Shown here one piece after another: positions 31,629-42,862 of a stretch of DNA of 64,000 nucleotides. The notes beneath the pieces were generated by a model, which saw nothing but the letters and a program-made list of their open reading frames with translations, was not told where the DNA came from and did no database searches. Positions within the stretch are counted from its first letter, which is position 1, and each line of letters opens with the position of its first letter. A program made the translations under genes and the position numbers. The stretch is taken from assembly GCA_010015805.1 (NCBI GenBank), contig ML978138.1, forward strand, positions 248,001-312,000, read 5' to 3'. The stretch comes from Rhizodiscina lignyota (lineage: Eukaryota; Ascomycota; Dothideomycetes; Aulographales; Rhizodiscinaceae).

Positions 31629-33910
31629 TGAAGTGTGCTTCTCGGCTTCGATTTACTTCCCGATTCGGTTTTTTCGGTTAATGATATGAATCTGTAATTG
31701 ACGGCAAAAAAGGATTAGCAAGGCGCTCGTGCGGTTTCTTATTTCCTCCTCTGCCCTTTTTGAAGGGCGGGAGTGATTTCAGACTTTTGTGGAGTTCTTT
31801 GCGAAGAAACATTGCATTTGGATTGGGCAAACGTAAAAAGCACACGGGTCTACGCATCGGACTTGGTCTGGCGTCTTTGCGAAAAGCGCACAGCAGATAA
31901 AAAGGGAGTTTGCTGGATGTTTTTGATCTCTTCTCGCGTAGCATTGGTAACATTTCGTTTTCTGTGTTATAGCTCTCACGGCTGCGAGTTCGAGAGCACG
32001 GGATGGCGAGGGTGGGAGGCTATGATGGGATGTGAGCATGGCGGACACCTAGCGAGATTCGAGCACTCTCGGAGAAATGCAGAAGATGTTCGTAAATGTT
32101 TGCCTCCGGCGTTGAGGGTGCGAATCGTGACCGCAAGTGATGTAAATGAATTCGTCGGCGTTGACTTCTCGCTCCGCTAAAAAGGACTGGAGTCGTATGA
32201 CTTTGTAGAAGTACGAAATAGAAACGTGTTTCGGTTGCTAAGGAGTTACGTCAGTTTCATTGCCCATTTCGTCCTTTCCCATACAATGAGCTTGGATTTA
32301 TCAATCGAGGCAAGTTGCTAGGAGGCACTGAGAGGTTCAGAGAAGGACTCCGAACACTTGACAGTTTGGAAGAGTGAACTGTGCTGGCTAGAGTTTCAAA
32401 CCCTAAAGTAACATTTCTTCAGAGCGAAGTGTTTCCATGAGGGGTTCCAAACCCTATGGTAACAGTTCTGTAGAGTGGAGTGTTACCGCTAGGGTTATCA
32501 ACCCTAAAATCACACTTTCGCTGACTGACATGATACTCTCTAGGGTTCCAACCCTATCTCACATTACTTCTCCGCGTGTTGTCAGATTTTAGGGCTTCAG
32601 TAGTGCTCGCAACCTCTAATACCAATAAGTAACAGCCATACGGAGTTTGATAACACGTTTCGCAAAATAGGGTTGAGAACCCTAAGTAACAGTTTTGCAA
32701 AAGTGAACTGTTACCCACTAGGGTTCAAAAACCCTAAGGAACACGTTTTTCTGACTGAACTGATACGTCTAGGGTTAGCTAATTTCAAACCCTAATTCAT
32801 GCCTATGTCAGGTCAAACTCAGCTTAAAAAGGGTTAGGGCTATCTAGAGTCTCTCTCAGCCTCGTCTCCTCAGCCTCGTCTCGTCAGTCTCAGTCCTACA
32901 TCCGCCGCAAAGAAACTGAACATCATCAAGGCTCTAGTCGCTAATGCCTAGTATACCTAAGGCAGAAGTGCTTCAATCCAAAGCGATCCTATCAAGCCTC
33001 TCGAACGCCCGACTCGGTTGAGCTATTCTTCGAGCAGGGATGGCGCTCCTTCGCCTTCGGCCCCCAAAACGAGTCCACGTCGGAGGCTCGAATACATCGA
33101 AAATAAGCCACCACATCTGCACGATAGGCGAGTTTTCAGTTGTTTCGCGTATTTAGTTTCGTAGATAAATTGGCTGGGAACAGCATTGATCTCGTTTACA
33201 CGCGAGGCTGGGAGGATAATATGTATTTCGCTTTCGAAGTTCCACACTCCGCAAAACGTGTCGACGGAGCAGACGGTAGAAAACTGCTTTGCTGGATCTT
33301 CACAAAGTCTTAACACCCTTTCAGTAATAACAAATATAGCATCAACTCAGAAAGGTAAAATACTGGTTTTGTGCAGAGCTCGCTCATCAAGCTTGAGATA
33401 AAGGGCGCAGTAAGAGCCGCGTCCACCCGGGTGGCTTGCAGATGGTTACGAATGTGATTTGCTCTCGAAGAGGCGCGTCTGGAAGCGTATAGCCAAGACC
33501 GGCCACGGCAGTGAAGCTGAAAAGAGGATAGTGAAGCTGCATTGCCATTATACAGGTATCTCCTGATGTGATCAGAAGCGAGTTCGGAGCAGAAAGCGTA
33601 CTTTCACACTCTCGACCGCTTTGTAGCCCAAGCGCAACTTCTGGTGCAAAATACGAAGGTCGTATGTACCATGAAACGCATGCAAACCCACGCGGACTCG
33701 TTCCGCAGATGAATCAAACTGAATTGAATCTTTCACCATTTTACAACTTCTGTGAAAGGGATAATATGGACAGTGCTTGAACGCTTGAAATCTGGAATAA
33801 AACTGGTAGACCATACTTGGTCCACGAATGTGAGAACACGAAGAAAAGAGATATGACCATAGTATCATGACGAGTCAAACACCAGCGTACGCCTGATCCA
33901 CATTCTCTCC
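31629..33910. other. long intergenic region with hairpin array
   Basis: The gap is 2.28 kb between the 3' ends of the histidine kinase and the aspartic-protease-like gene. No gene recognised. Its centre holds the 48-bp hairpin array annotated separately; right after it (32855-32905) is a pyrimidine-rich stretch with the direct repeat CCTCGTCTCNTCAG. Short frames elsewhere carry no motif. Confidence 0.55.
32350..32835. repeat. tandem array of about nine 48-bp inverted-repeat (hairpin) units with telomere-like ends
   Basis: Units at 32399-32446, 32450-32496, 32500-32547, 32550-32597, 32678-32725, 32730-32776 and 32788-32835 each start AACCCTA and end TAGGGTT (or one-base variants), are 47-48 bp long and are separated by 2-4 bp (11 bp before the last). 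Within a unit the arms continue: in 32678-32725 GTAACAGTT pairs with AACTGTTAC around an 11-base loop, and in 32450-32496 GGTAACA pairs with TGTTACC. Diverged members lie at about 32350-32397 and within 32600-32677. Each unit can fold on itself, and each junction GGGTT-NNN-AACCC forms a second small hairpin. I know no named fungal family with this structure. Confidence 0.88.
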
Positions 33911-35782
33911 TCAACCATAAACAGGATGATGACTTTGTGCCGGCATCTCGTGAACCTGGTTCGGACCAGAGAGGAGTTCCGGTGCGTGTAGTTCGGAGGG
34001 TGTGCTCTGCTGCATGGGCTGAACAGGAGCACCAGCGTATTTCGCATCGTAATGTCGGCCTGTGTCCGCGAGCTCGGATTTCGAATCGCGCTGATTCCTG
34101 CGTCGCCTTGCTAGCAGGAACGCCCCGACTGCCGCTGCGATGAGCAGTATTCCACCAACAGCAACTCCAACTCCAATGCCCGCCTTTGCGCCTGTTGAGA
34201 GTCCAGAGCTACCGCCAGTGCTACTACTATGGTCGGCGCTGGACGATCCGCTTGAGCCGCTCGTGTCGCCGCTCGCCGTGCCACCGCTGGAGTTGCCGCC
34301 GCTGGAGCTGCCACCGCTATTCGACTTGCTGTCGACAGGTAGAGGGGTCCAGTAACCTGTCCAGCTCCTGTTGAATGCTCCAGTGTCAGAAACTATGGCG
34401 GTCGGGTCAGGGAACTGGTCGCTATCATCGAGGTCTTCATAGTCCGCGTTCCCGAGGCCGTTCTTCGTTGTTCCTGGACCGGGTGCTTGCGCGATCCATG
34501 CAGAGTTCAATCGGAGGTTTGCCCCGAAGAACGCGGCTTGCAGAAACGCGCGACCGAGTCTGTAATCGCCAGGGTTTGATGAAGTGGATGTATCGAGGCA
34601 AGGGAAGTATGGTGTCGGTGTGTCTGTGATTCCGATATCCAGGGTCAGATTCAACAGCGAAAACGGAACCTTGATGATGACGTTATCACTTTCACCGGTA
34701 GCTGGAGGAAATGTGAGGCTGAGGTACGCGGGAGAGTTGATGATTTTCTGGAAACTTGGGTCGCTTGTCTTCCAAAGGTAGTACTTCAACGTATTGTCGA
34801 ATTCGATAGGTAGCACTTTCGCCAATGCCTGGCACGTCTTGTCTGGTAGATGAAAATACGGCATCTGAGGATCCACGCCAACGTTCAACTGGCCTGTCTT
34901 GCTGTTGTTCAGTGTGAGCAGACCGCTCTTGTCGGTGAACGAGAACGGCGACGCGCCAGTCTCTACACCGATGCCAATATCAAGTAAAGTGAGGCTGTAC
35001 TGGGCATCGTGAGTAAACGTCGTGATGGGACCGATCATTCGACTCTTGTCGTAACCGCCGAGAACAAGAGACCCGGGGTATCCGAGTGCAGCGGAACCCG
35101 AGTGCAAGCCGAAGCTATATGAAGGGATGTCGCCATTGTTATAAAGCCCTCCGATCATGATGTTTGTCAGTACCGATGGCTCGTTTGGCGCGGTCGTAAA
35201 GGTCTGGTGTGTTTGCTGATTGCCGAGAGAGAAGAATCCAAGCTCTGGTCCGCGCGTGGAGCCGTCGGGATTGACTATGGTTGCGTTCTTTATCGTCGCC
35301 AAAGACGCGTTGTAAGTTGTGAAATTGCCATCCGCATTGTTCGCATACACCGAGATGGCTTGGATGATATAAGGATCGTTGTCTCCGCTCTCGTACGGCG
35401 TGCCGTCACCCCAGCCTGCCTCGATGGCAATCTGATAACTGAACTCGTCCTCCGCTGGCGTCCAGAAACCACCGCGTCCACATTGCGAGTCGGAATATGA
35501 GTCGCAAACATCTGGAGCAAGAACTAAACATTCCCATGCGCCTCCAGGAAGAAGATCGACCTTTGTCTGTGCGGTGCTGATGTCGTAGTAGGACTCATTT
35601 CCGCCGACACTGACTGTGATGGCATTCCAAGGACCGTCAGGCCCATATATCCTCTGGCTCCATTGAATGGCGAGATTCTGTTTACCCACAGCAGCGACAA
35701 CAAAGGAGAGGAAGATTAAACCCCACATACTGGGCAGAGCGAAGGGAGAGCACGATGTAAGAGAGGAAAGTGAGAGTCGCAT
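33911..35782 (-). CDS. membrane-anchored aspartic-protease-like protein, first active site altered
   Basis: Pepsin-fold (family A1) surface protein of 624 residues, single exon. N-terminal hydrophobic signal (MWGLIFLSFVVAAVG, near residue 19 from ATG 35782; ATG 35728 would place it at residue 1). Two lobes follow: ITVSVGGNESYYDISTAQTKVDLLPGGAWECLVL where a normal protease has its first DTG/DTS, PGSLVLGGYDKSR (the family's flap-side motif), and VGVDPQMPYFHLP at the second site, where Asp remains but the Ser/Thr that follow do not. The first catalytic Asp is not visible, so peptidase activity is doubtful. After a Ser/Gly-rich stalk comes a transmembrane helix (about 531-555) and a cytosolic tail starting RRRR. 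Related fungal proteins are thought to be cell-wall or sensing proteins. An upstream TTG-initiated extension is not accepted. Confidence 0.85.
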   Translation of the reverse strand: MRLSLSSLTSCSPFALPSMWGLIFLSFVVAAVGKQNLAIQWSQRIYGPDGPWNAITVSVGGNESYYDISTAQTKVDLLPGGAWECLVLAPDVCDSYSDSQCGRGGFWTPAEDEFSYQIAIEAGWGDGTPYESGDNDPYIIQAISVYANNADGNFTTYNASLATIKNATIVNPDGSTRGPELGFFSLGNQQTHQTFTTAPNEPSVLTNIMIGGLYNNGDIPSYSFGLHSGSAALGYPGSLVLGGYDKSRMIGPITTFTHDAQYSLTLLDIGIGVETGASPFSFTDKSGLLTLNNSKTGQLNVGVDPQMPYFHLPDKTCQALAKVLPIEFDNTLKYYLWKTSDPSFQKIINSPAYLSLTFPPATGESDNVIIKVPFSLLNLTLDIGITDTPTPYFPCLDTSTSSNPGDYRLGRAFLQAAFFGANLRLNSAWIAQAPGPGTTKNGLGNADYEDLDDSDQFPDPTAIVSDTGAFNRSWTGYWTPLPVDSKSNSGGSSSGGNSSGGTASGDTSGSSGSSSADHSSSTGGSSGLSTGAKAGIGVGVAVGGILLIAAAVGAFLLARRRRNQRDSKSELADTGRHYDAKYAGAPVQPMQQSTPSELHAPELLSGPNQVHEMPAQSHHPVYG

Positions 35783-36865
35783 CAATGGGAAAGAGAGGTA
35801 GCGAACCAGGCTGCACGGTTTGGGAAGAGATCGGGTCCCAAGACGAGAGACTAAGAGAGTCAAGACACTTCCCCGCGGGCAACAGTTGCCAGGGCCCAAG
35901 CACGCGAAAACAGTTTGACGTGGTCGTGGATGTGGTAAGGCTTAACTGTGCTCAGAGCCGCGCCTTCACGCCTCTGGAAATTACGTTCACCATCTCGAGG
36001 CTTGTGCACCAGCGCTTTCTTTTCACGCGTGCACACCCATCGTGTGCCTCTGGCAGTAATAACCACATCTCATCAATTGCTCTCGCCAACCACGGTCTCA
36101 CAGAAGTGCCAGAACGGTCCGGAGGTGAAGTGGGCGAGCCATCGCTGTGGGATTAGGATGCTCGTGGATGGCATTGTGGAAAGGATAGGGGTGAAAGCAC
36201 AGCCAAATGGGCGTGTTGGTCGCCTAACCATTGGCTCTGCATCGGCCATGATGCATCTGGCCGCAGGTGAAGTGGCCGAGTGGCGAGAAAGGCAATCCTT
36301 CAGCGCCGGAGCGTGAAGTGAGTGGTCGATTCTAAGCCCCGTTCGCTGCGGCGCCCGCGCCAAGCCATGCCCTTCTGTTCTCGTTCTCGTGGTTGAGCGG
36401 GCGGGCCGGCGAGCGAGCCTAGCCATCTGCGCTACAGCAGGGCGGAGGATGGAGATCCATGCTGCGAAACGGTCGAGTTTGGCGTGGAAAAGAGGCGCTA
36501 GGTCGCGCTGGGCGTGGTGGAGTGCAATGTCTGCTTAGTGGCATGGCCCTGCGGCTCCTGCCGAAGCATACAAAGACCACCTATGCTACAAGGCTATGCT
36601 CCATGAAGCGTAACCGCGAGGCTGAATTAAAACAAGCTCATCCCTCTAACTGCCAGCCCTATTGACCACCGTTGGGGGCGGAAATTGTTCCTAACCCTCA
36701 TTTCCCATCCAGCTTTTGTCCGTCCTTTCGCGCAATTTGCTCTCGTCCAACCTCTCTCCACCTCGTCAGCGCGGAGTTTTATTCCGCCTACTGCAGCCTG
36801 GGCACCGCTCCCTGAACAACGCCGCGTCCGCGGCGGGATCCTTGAAACCTACATCACCACACGCC
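35783..36865. promoter_or_regulatory. divergent intergenic region
   Basis: This is 1083 bp between the ATG codons of the aspartic-protease-like gene and the GT8 gene. GC-rich, with pyrimidine tracts just upstream of the GT8 ATG typical of fungal leaders (36740-36780). No gene recognised. Confidence 0.5.
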
Positions 36866-38232
36866 ATGTCGTTCGAAATGTCGACTTTACCTCAGTCTGG
36901 AGGGTCCGGAGGTCGAAAATGGGGTGGATTCTTCTCATCATGGCGGTACGCTCCGGTGGGAGGATCGGAAGCACCACAGTCGACGTGGGAAGGCGTCAAG
37001 AACCTGTTTAGTTCGAAACGTGTTCGCATGGCCACAATCGCGGCAATAATAGTCGTCGTTCTGATAACCGTGCTACGACTGAATGCGAGTTCTCTACCTA
37101 AATATTCAGCCTGGAGTGATGGCTCAACTGAGAAATCGGGCGAGAAATCCACCGACAAGACAACCACCGACAAACCAACTGCGACTGCTCCTCCAGCTTT
37201 CAGCATAAGCGACTGCCCGGAAGCAAAGGATCCAGTTGACTGGACCAAGTTCGCATATGTACAATATGTCACCAACGAAGCATATCTGTGCAACTCCGTC
37301 ATGATATTCGAGTCTCTTCACCGGTTGAAGAGCAAGCCAAACCGTCTTATGATGCACCCAGACAGTTGGAAGCTCGACGATCCGGGTCTCAACTCAGAGA
37401 CCAAGATGCTGCTCGAGAAGGCCAGGGACGAGTACGGCGTCGAGCTCAACCCCATTCAAGTGCAGAATGGTGGCGGAGAGCCAACATGGGCGGAGAGCTT
37501 CACGAAACTGCTCCTTTTCAACCAGACGCAGTTTGACCGCGTCCTTTTGCTTGACAGTGATGGTTCGATTCTTAATGTGAGTATTACTTGTGGTCCAGTC
37601 CAAGTCGCGTACGATGTGGCCATGAATGAGAAAGCTAACTTGATCACAGCCTCCAGACGAACTCTTCCTCCTCCCCTCCGCACCAGTCGCCATGCCCCGC
37701 GCATACTGGCTCGACAACTTCCTCTCCTCCCAAGTCATCGTCGCCGAGCCCTCCAAGTTCGAATGGCAGCGCATCGAAGAAGGTATCAAGAAACACCAGA
37801 GCACAGAATTCGACATGGAAATCGTGAACCAACTCTACGGACAAAGCTGCATCGTTATCCCACACCGAAAGTACGACATTCTCACCGGCGAGTTCCGAAA
37901 TAAGGAAGACGACCACTGGCATTATCTCGGTTCGAAGGAAGAGAAGTGGGATCCGGATCAGATTATTAAGGAGACAAAGTTCGTGCACTTCTCTGATTGG
38001 CCGTTCCCGAAGCCGTGGATAGATGGTGGAGATGGTGCGCGCCAGCAGAGGATGCCGGAGTGTCATCAGAGAGAAAATGGGAAGGAGGACTGTCGGGACC
38101 AGAAGTACTGGTTGTGGTTTTATTCGGACTTCTCGGAGAGAAGACAGGTAGGTCTACTTTTACCCCGAGCATTGAGCAATGAGGTGCTAACCTGTGTCAC
38201 AGAGAGTATGCAACAAGGCGTATGGCAAATGA
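36866..38232 (+). CDS. glycosyltransferase family 8 (glycogenin / GNT1-like), type II membrane protein
   Basis: Golgi-type glycosyltransferase. Three exons, 36866-37576, 37650-38147 and 38203-38232, give 412 residues; introns are 73 and 55 nt, phase 0. A single transmembrane helix (about residues 56-72, MATIAAIIVVVLITVLRL) follows a cytosolic head; a Thr/Lys-rich stem leads to the catalytic domain: FAYVQYVTNEAYLCNSVMIFESL, FTKLLLFNQTQFDRVLLLDSDG (the DxD metal/sugar-nucleotide site, about residue 230), NPPDELFLLP, VAMPRAYWLDNFLSSQVIV, and FVHFSDWPFPKPW. The first splice joins SDGSILN to PPDELF, the conserved family continuation. This arrangement resembles yeast Gnt1 N-acetylglucosaminyltransferase, so addition of GlcNAc to a mannan or glycolipid is plausible but unproven. 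Confidence 0.88.
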
Positions 38233-38769
38233 GCGTCAGCGTTTTTCGCGTGTAGGAATACGGCATGTTAAAAGCTATTTTCAGGATGATAACGACAGAT
38301 TACAGCGGTCTGTTTTGCATGCATAGGCGTCTGGGTTTGGATGGAGAGGATTTTGGCTCATTCGTCATGGACTCAGCGGGCGCTTCTTGCTCTGGGATAC
38401 TTTTAGCCTCATTGTGAAGATTTGTATTGAAAAAGAGATGAGCGTAAAATGACCGACCTTGCCATGAATAGTCATGAGAGCATTTGTTCAAGCGCATGAA
38501 ATTTCAGTTGTGAAGCTCAATTGTCTCCTTTGCGGACCTGCATGTCCTGAGGTGGTCGCCTTAGCGCACCATAACTAAGATAAGGGGCTCTACAGAGTAC
38601 TACTCCCGTGCTCCGATATTCGCTCTTAAGCTGTCAGACTGCTCAGAAGTTCGGTATTGAATCATTTTACGAATACTCCGGAGCATTCATTACGACGCTT
38701 TATCGCTAATGAACTATCTCATACACGTGCGGCCTGGAAAATACCAAACACGCGACCGACACCATATGC
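38233..38769. other. intergenic, convergent
   Basis: This is 537 bp between the 3' ends of the GT8 and TM9 genes. Nothing recognised. Confidence 0.5.
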
Positions 38770-41000
38770 TCAGTCTATTTTGATAGCCGCATAGATACGC
38801 CTCACAAATGCATAAGCAGCCAGGAACCCGACCGTACCCGTTAATAGTCCGTACACCGCGCATGCGAGGAAGCTGTAGCTAAAGAACAGCAAACCCGATA
38901 CGAAACCCGTAATGTGTAAATTCATGAAGAAGAACCAGATGCAGTAAGCGAACACCCAGGCAGAGCTTGCGCCGCCGACGAAAAAGGCGTACCAGTGCCA
39001 ATGGTGATTCTGTGTCAGCGTTAGCAATCATGTCCAAAGAGAAGGTATGAGAGTGAAGATTACGCACCTCAGCACATAGACGCATGTAGACAGCGACAAT
39101 GGTGACCTCTACAATGGTTAGGAGTAGGATAACACCCACGACAGCCATGAATCCAAAGACATAATAGTAACCCGTCTTGTCCTGCCACATGTTTTTAAAC
39201 ACGAACAGCAGCTCGACGAAGATTACGGCAAATGGAATCAAGCCTGCTAGAAGGACCGTCTGTACCGTCCTTCCGGTGGTATTCCATGAGCTTGCTGGGA
39301 TTTGTCGTGCAATGGCGTTCGTCTTGATAGGATGCTCCCAAGCGCCGACGTGAGTGAAGCCGTAGTAGCTGCCGAAGTAGACGAGCGGGAGTTGGATGAG
39401 GAGCCAGAGAGCGACAAGAGCGAGTAGTGTGGAGAAAGGGATGGCGGTGCTGGAGGCCTGGCCCCAGACGAAGAAATTCAGGATGAATGTTATGGCGAAG
39501 ACGAGACCAGGAACCAGTGTCGCGGTCTGGAGATGCTGTGAGATGAATGACATCGTTTGTGATAAGAATGTAGACTTACTACAAGTACGTTCTTCCGCCA
39601 CTGCTCGCCTCCGAAGGTCTTGTACACTCGTGCCGAGTAGTAGCCTGAGAAGACTCCGGCGAAGATGAAGAGTGCGAATCCCACACTGATAAAACCACCT
39701 CTGAACGAAGGATTTAGAATTCCCAGGCAACTCAGCAGTACAAGACCAATGGCCATAAACATGAGCTGCATCCCGGACCCGATCAACGGTGCAAGCAAGC
39801 CGCCCTGGGTTGGTGGTCTGAATACGTCGCCATGCAGCAGCTTCCAGCCAGTGATTTCCTCAAGGGGAATATCGTCATTGTCATCTACCTCCTCTGCGGC
39901 ATCCGGCTCGCTGAGGATTCCATTATCTGTGCTCTTTCTCATGCTCTTCCTTCGCCGCATTCTGATGCCTCCAGACTCTGTATCCTTTGCGCCTGCGGCA
40001 ATATCCCCACGAATCGTACGAGCCAGAATAACAGCGACAATGGCTGTCAACAGCCCGCAAATGATCAGCGAATTTATGATGGCAAACCAATGTACTCTGG
40101 AGCTGTCGTCCTGGTTGACAAAGTACATGTCCCATCGATTCGACCATTCCAAGTTCTTGTCCTCTTTAAAGTACACGGAATATGTGTAGGGGATCTTCAT
40201 CGTGTTTGGCTCGCCATTGCTGTCGGATTTGAGATCTAGCTCGAGTCCTTTCTTGGGATTGTCAAGATTCTTTGGAATTCCCTTCTTGTCGCGGTTCCCG
40301 GCTTCGACACTCTTGGGATACACCTCGAAGCCAACGATGACTTTCTTGCCCTGCTCACCTTCTCGACCAGGAGCATTGCGGTACAGTATCTGCAAGGTGA
40401 CGTGGTTGTTCAGGAAGTAATGTGGTTGGCCCTGCTTGTCTATTTCATCGTGGCCCATTTTGAATCCCGCAGCGTAGTATTTCTTGGTCTTGTCTGCAGT
40501 GACGAAGCTTGTAGCGCCAGGTAGATTGTCCACGATCCATTCGGCAACGTATCCATCCCTGATCAGTTCTATCCCTCTCTGGACTGCAGCTTCATTAGCT
40601 TCGACCTCACATAGTAGCCGAGCATCTTCGTCCTTGCCCATCACGAGCTCATAATCGGATACCGTGATGCGGTCGCCGCGTAGGACCTCACCGAGGTTTA
40701 AAGAGAGCGTTGTGCCGCTTGTCCATGGCGAGCCAGGTCGCTTCTTCCCGGTCGAGGGACAGACAAAGGGGAGCTCGGCGTACGCGTACTGGAGTTGGGT
40801 CTTGGAGGAGTGGACTTTATTGACTAGGAGCGGTATTGATTCGCCGGTGGAATAGGTTTTGGTGGAGATGCCTGACACAGTGAGTCTTATATCAATACTA
40901 GACGCTTGATATGAGTACCTGGGATGTAAAACGCGTGGGTAGTCGCAAAGAAGAAGGCTACGAAAGCCAGGGCGCTGTTGAATCTGCAGTCGAAATGCAT
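38770..41000 (-). CDS. EMP70: TM9 superfamily protein (EMP70/TMN type)
   Basis: Nine-transmembrane (nonaspanin) endosome/Golgi protein involved in endosomal sorting and copper/adhesion phenotypes in yeast. Four exons, 41000-40919, 40871-39580, 39526-39068 and 39009-38770, give 690 residues, the usual length. Signal peptide LAFVAFFFATTHAFYIPG (completed by splice 1), the luminal ectodomain (YSTGESIPLLVNKVHS, YAYAELPFVCPS, GYVAEWIVDNLPGA, HYFLNNHVTLQILY), then helices with HGDVFRPP, GYYSARVYKTFGGEQWRKNV, the TATLVPGLVF join, QIPASSWNTTGRTVQTVLLAGLIPF-type loop and NHHWHWYAFFVGGASSAWVF. The extreme C-terminus is AAIKID, a KXD/E-like Golgi retention signal (TM9 proteins normally carry KXD/E), which supports completeness. 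Confidence 0.95.
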
Positions 41001-41564
41001 CTCGCCGCTAAGAACTTTCTTCGCCGCTCAGCGAATCCAAGGCAACACATAGATTCCTTGTCATCTGTAGCTCGGCCTTTAGCTGTTTGTGTATAAGAGG
41101 TTTATTTTCGTTGAAGCGAAGCTCTGGGCGTGAAGAAGGGGAGCTTACGTTTACCTTGCGGACGTCATACTACTGGCGGGTACCTTGCGAGAGCTTGCGA
41201 GACCCTTGGACCGCAACGGATTTAGCACGTCGGACATCTCCCTTGCTTGCAACTAACATGAACCTACTTCGATCAATACCAAGGCACTACAGAGACGTCC
41301 CGGCGTTTGCTTTGGCATTAACGCTCTCATAATGTCATGTCGGGAAAATAACGGCGCCCTTGGCACTTTGACGAGCCTGCGAGTGGCACCTCGCTCTCGC
41401 CGGAGGAATATACTGATAAGCAAGCGACTCGTTAGCTGAAAGTTTCCGGCGCTACAGACATATAAGTTCGCTCAGAATCTCAAGGCAAGTTTCAGATTTC
41501 TCAGCTCTTAGATCGTATCCTCCTGCTCTCTCTACATATCTTTCTCCGTCTCCCTCGCCCCATC
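41001..41564. promoter_or_regulatory. divergent promoter region, TM9 / cutinase
   Basis: This is 564 bp between start codons of two oppositely oriented genes. A TATA-like tataag at about 41461 sits roughly 100 bp upstream of the cutinase ATG, with pyrimidine-rich leader sequence (41515-41560). Confidence 0.45.
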
Positions 41565-42446
41565 ATGGCTAGAATCTTCCCGATTGCCATACTGGTCGCC
41601 ATCGTCGGATCCATTACATGGCTGGGCCGCACACTGTGGATTGACGAGCTTCGATATCCGTTCATGTTCAGAATTTCAGGCGGCGACCCGAGCCTGAACG
41701 TGGCATGGAAATCAACCGAGACGGATCTTCCATGCGCGAAGTACGAAATCATATACGCACGAGGATCAACCGAACCCACTCCGCTTGGATACCTCATTGG
41801 GCCTAAACTCGCAGCTGAACTGCGCAAGCATCTCGGAGACGACCCAAAGGAAGCTCTTATCGTCGGCCTTGACTGGATGGCCAACTTCGTTCTTCCGGAC
41901 TCTGGAGTGCAAGGCATTGAGCGCCTCATAGAGCGCGTACAGCGGAGGGCGAAGCAATGCCCTAACATGCACTTTGCGCTCGCTGGTTATTCTCAAGGCG
42001 CAGATGTCATTAGAATATCCCTCCAAAGTCTGACCGATTACAAAGAACAGATTAGGGCGATCGCCGTGTGGGGAGACCCTCTGACGTCCATCGGCTGGCC
42101 GCCTTACTACAAGGGACGGGTATTGAACTTGTGCAATCCTGGAGATCGAGCATGCGGCGGCAAGGGTATTATCAGGCACTTCATTTACGCAACGGAAAGG
42201 GACGAGCTGCATGTTCCTGCTGCAGAATTCATCGCCGAGAAGCTGAAGGACGAACGAGAGGGCACGGGGCCGGCCGCTTTCGAACGTCTACCTGTCATTG
42301 GGGCCGGTGTTGCCTTCTTATTCCCTTGGAAGGAATTTCCACCGCCAGAATGGCAGGTCGATTTTCCGGAAGGGGTTGTTGCTCCCACGATTGGGCTAAA
42401 GGGGGTTGGAATGCAGGATATCAAGGCATGGAAAGATGAGTTGTAG
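41565..42446 (+). CDS. cutinase-family serine esterase
   Basis: Alpha/beta hydrolase of the cutinase family (CE5), 293 residues, single exon. An N-terminal hydrophobic segment (IFPIAILVAIVGSITWLG) acts as signal peptide or anchor. Conserved parts: CAKYEIIYARGSTEPTPLG (the family's ARGT/STE block), VGLDWMANF, the nucleophile GYSQGADV with Ser at about 143, AVWGDPLT, LCNPGDRACGG (catalytic Asp region and Cys), and ELHVPAAEFIAEKL (catalytic His). About 70 residues follow the His, including a hydrophobic patch (VIGAGVAFLFPW), longer than in classical plant-cutin-degrading cutinases. The anchor-like N-terminus and the tail make a membrane-bound or non-cutin role possible; the family is certain, the substrate is not. 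Confidence 0.88.
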   Translation: MARIFPIAILVAIVGSITWLGRTLWIDELRYPFMFRISGGDPSLNVAWKSTETDLPCAKYEIIYARGSTEPTPLGYLIGPKLAAELRKHLGDDPKEALIVGLDWMANFVLPDSGVQGIERLIERVQRRAKQCPNMHFALAGYSQGADVIRISLQSLTDYKEQIRAIAVWGDPLTSIGWPPYYKGRVLNLCNPGDRACGGKGIIRHFIYATERDELHVPAAEFIAEKLKDEREGTGPAAFERLPVIGAGVAFLFPWKEFPPPEWQVDFPEGVVAPTIGLKGVGMQDIKAWKDEL

Positions 42447-42862
42447 AGTCTACTTTGCGTTCAAATACGATGTCTTTCTCAACTTGATTCTGATTTCGAA
42501 TTTGCTGATTCAAGTTGTGAGGTTTCACAACGAGCCTTACTCACTGTGTGGGTTAAAAGAGCAGATAGTGTTTGCTTTTCGGTAACTCCAGCTCGGGATC
42601 ATGACTGCCGTCGACAAATTCACCTCCTCCCATTGTGCGGTTGAGCAAGTGTCCACATCCTTGAAAGTAGACCACGTATTGCTCAAGTTAACGGAACCTC
42701 GGCTCAGCCCTTCGTGCCACAAGACCCTGGCTATCATTGTTACTTTTGAATGCGCTAACTCCGTCAGGTCGCACGACCTCTCTGCCTGATCGAGATGAGA
42801 GCTCTGAATAAACCAACCATTCCTGCTTTGAATTCCCGCCTCGAATCATCGTGTAAAGCGCT
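42447..42862. other. intergenic
   Basis: This is 416 bp between the cutinase stop and the HET-type gene. Nothing recognised. Confidence 0.45.

Noticed and set aside
32399-32835. Interstitial telomere repeat
   Set aside because: The TAGGGTT words occur once at each unit end in opposite orientations and not as a TTAGGG run, so it is a hairpin array and not a telomere.
32350-32835. CRISPR-like array (regular short repeats)
   Set aside because: Eukaryotic context, no cas genes, and units are self-complementary with diverged sequence rather than identical repeats with unique spacers.
35783-35899. Upstream extension of the aspartic-protease-like protein
   Set aside because: It would start at TTG and place the signal peptide about 57 residues inside the protein.
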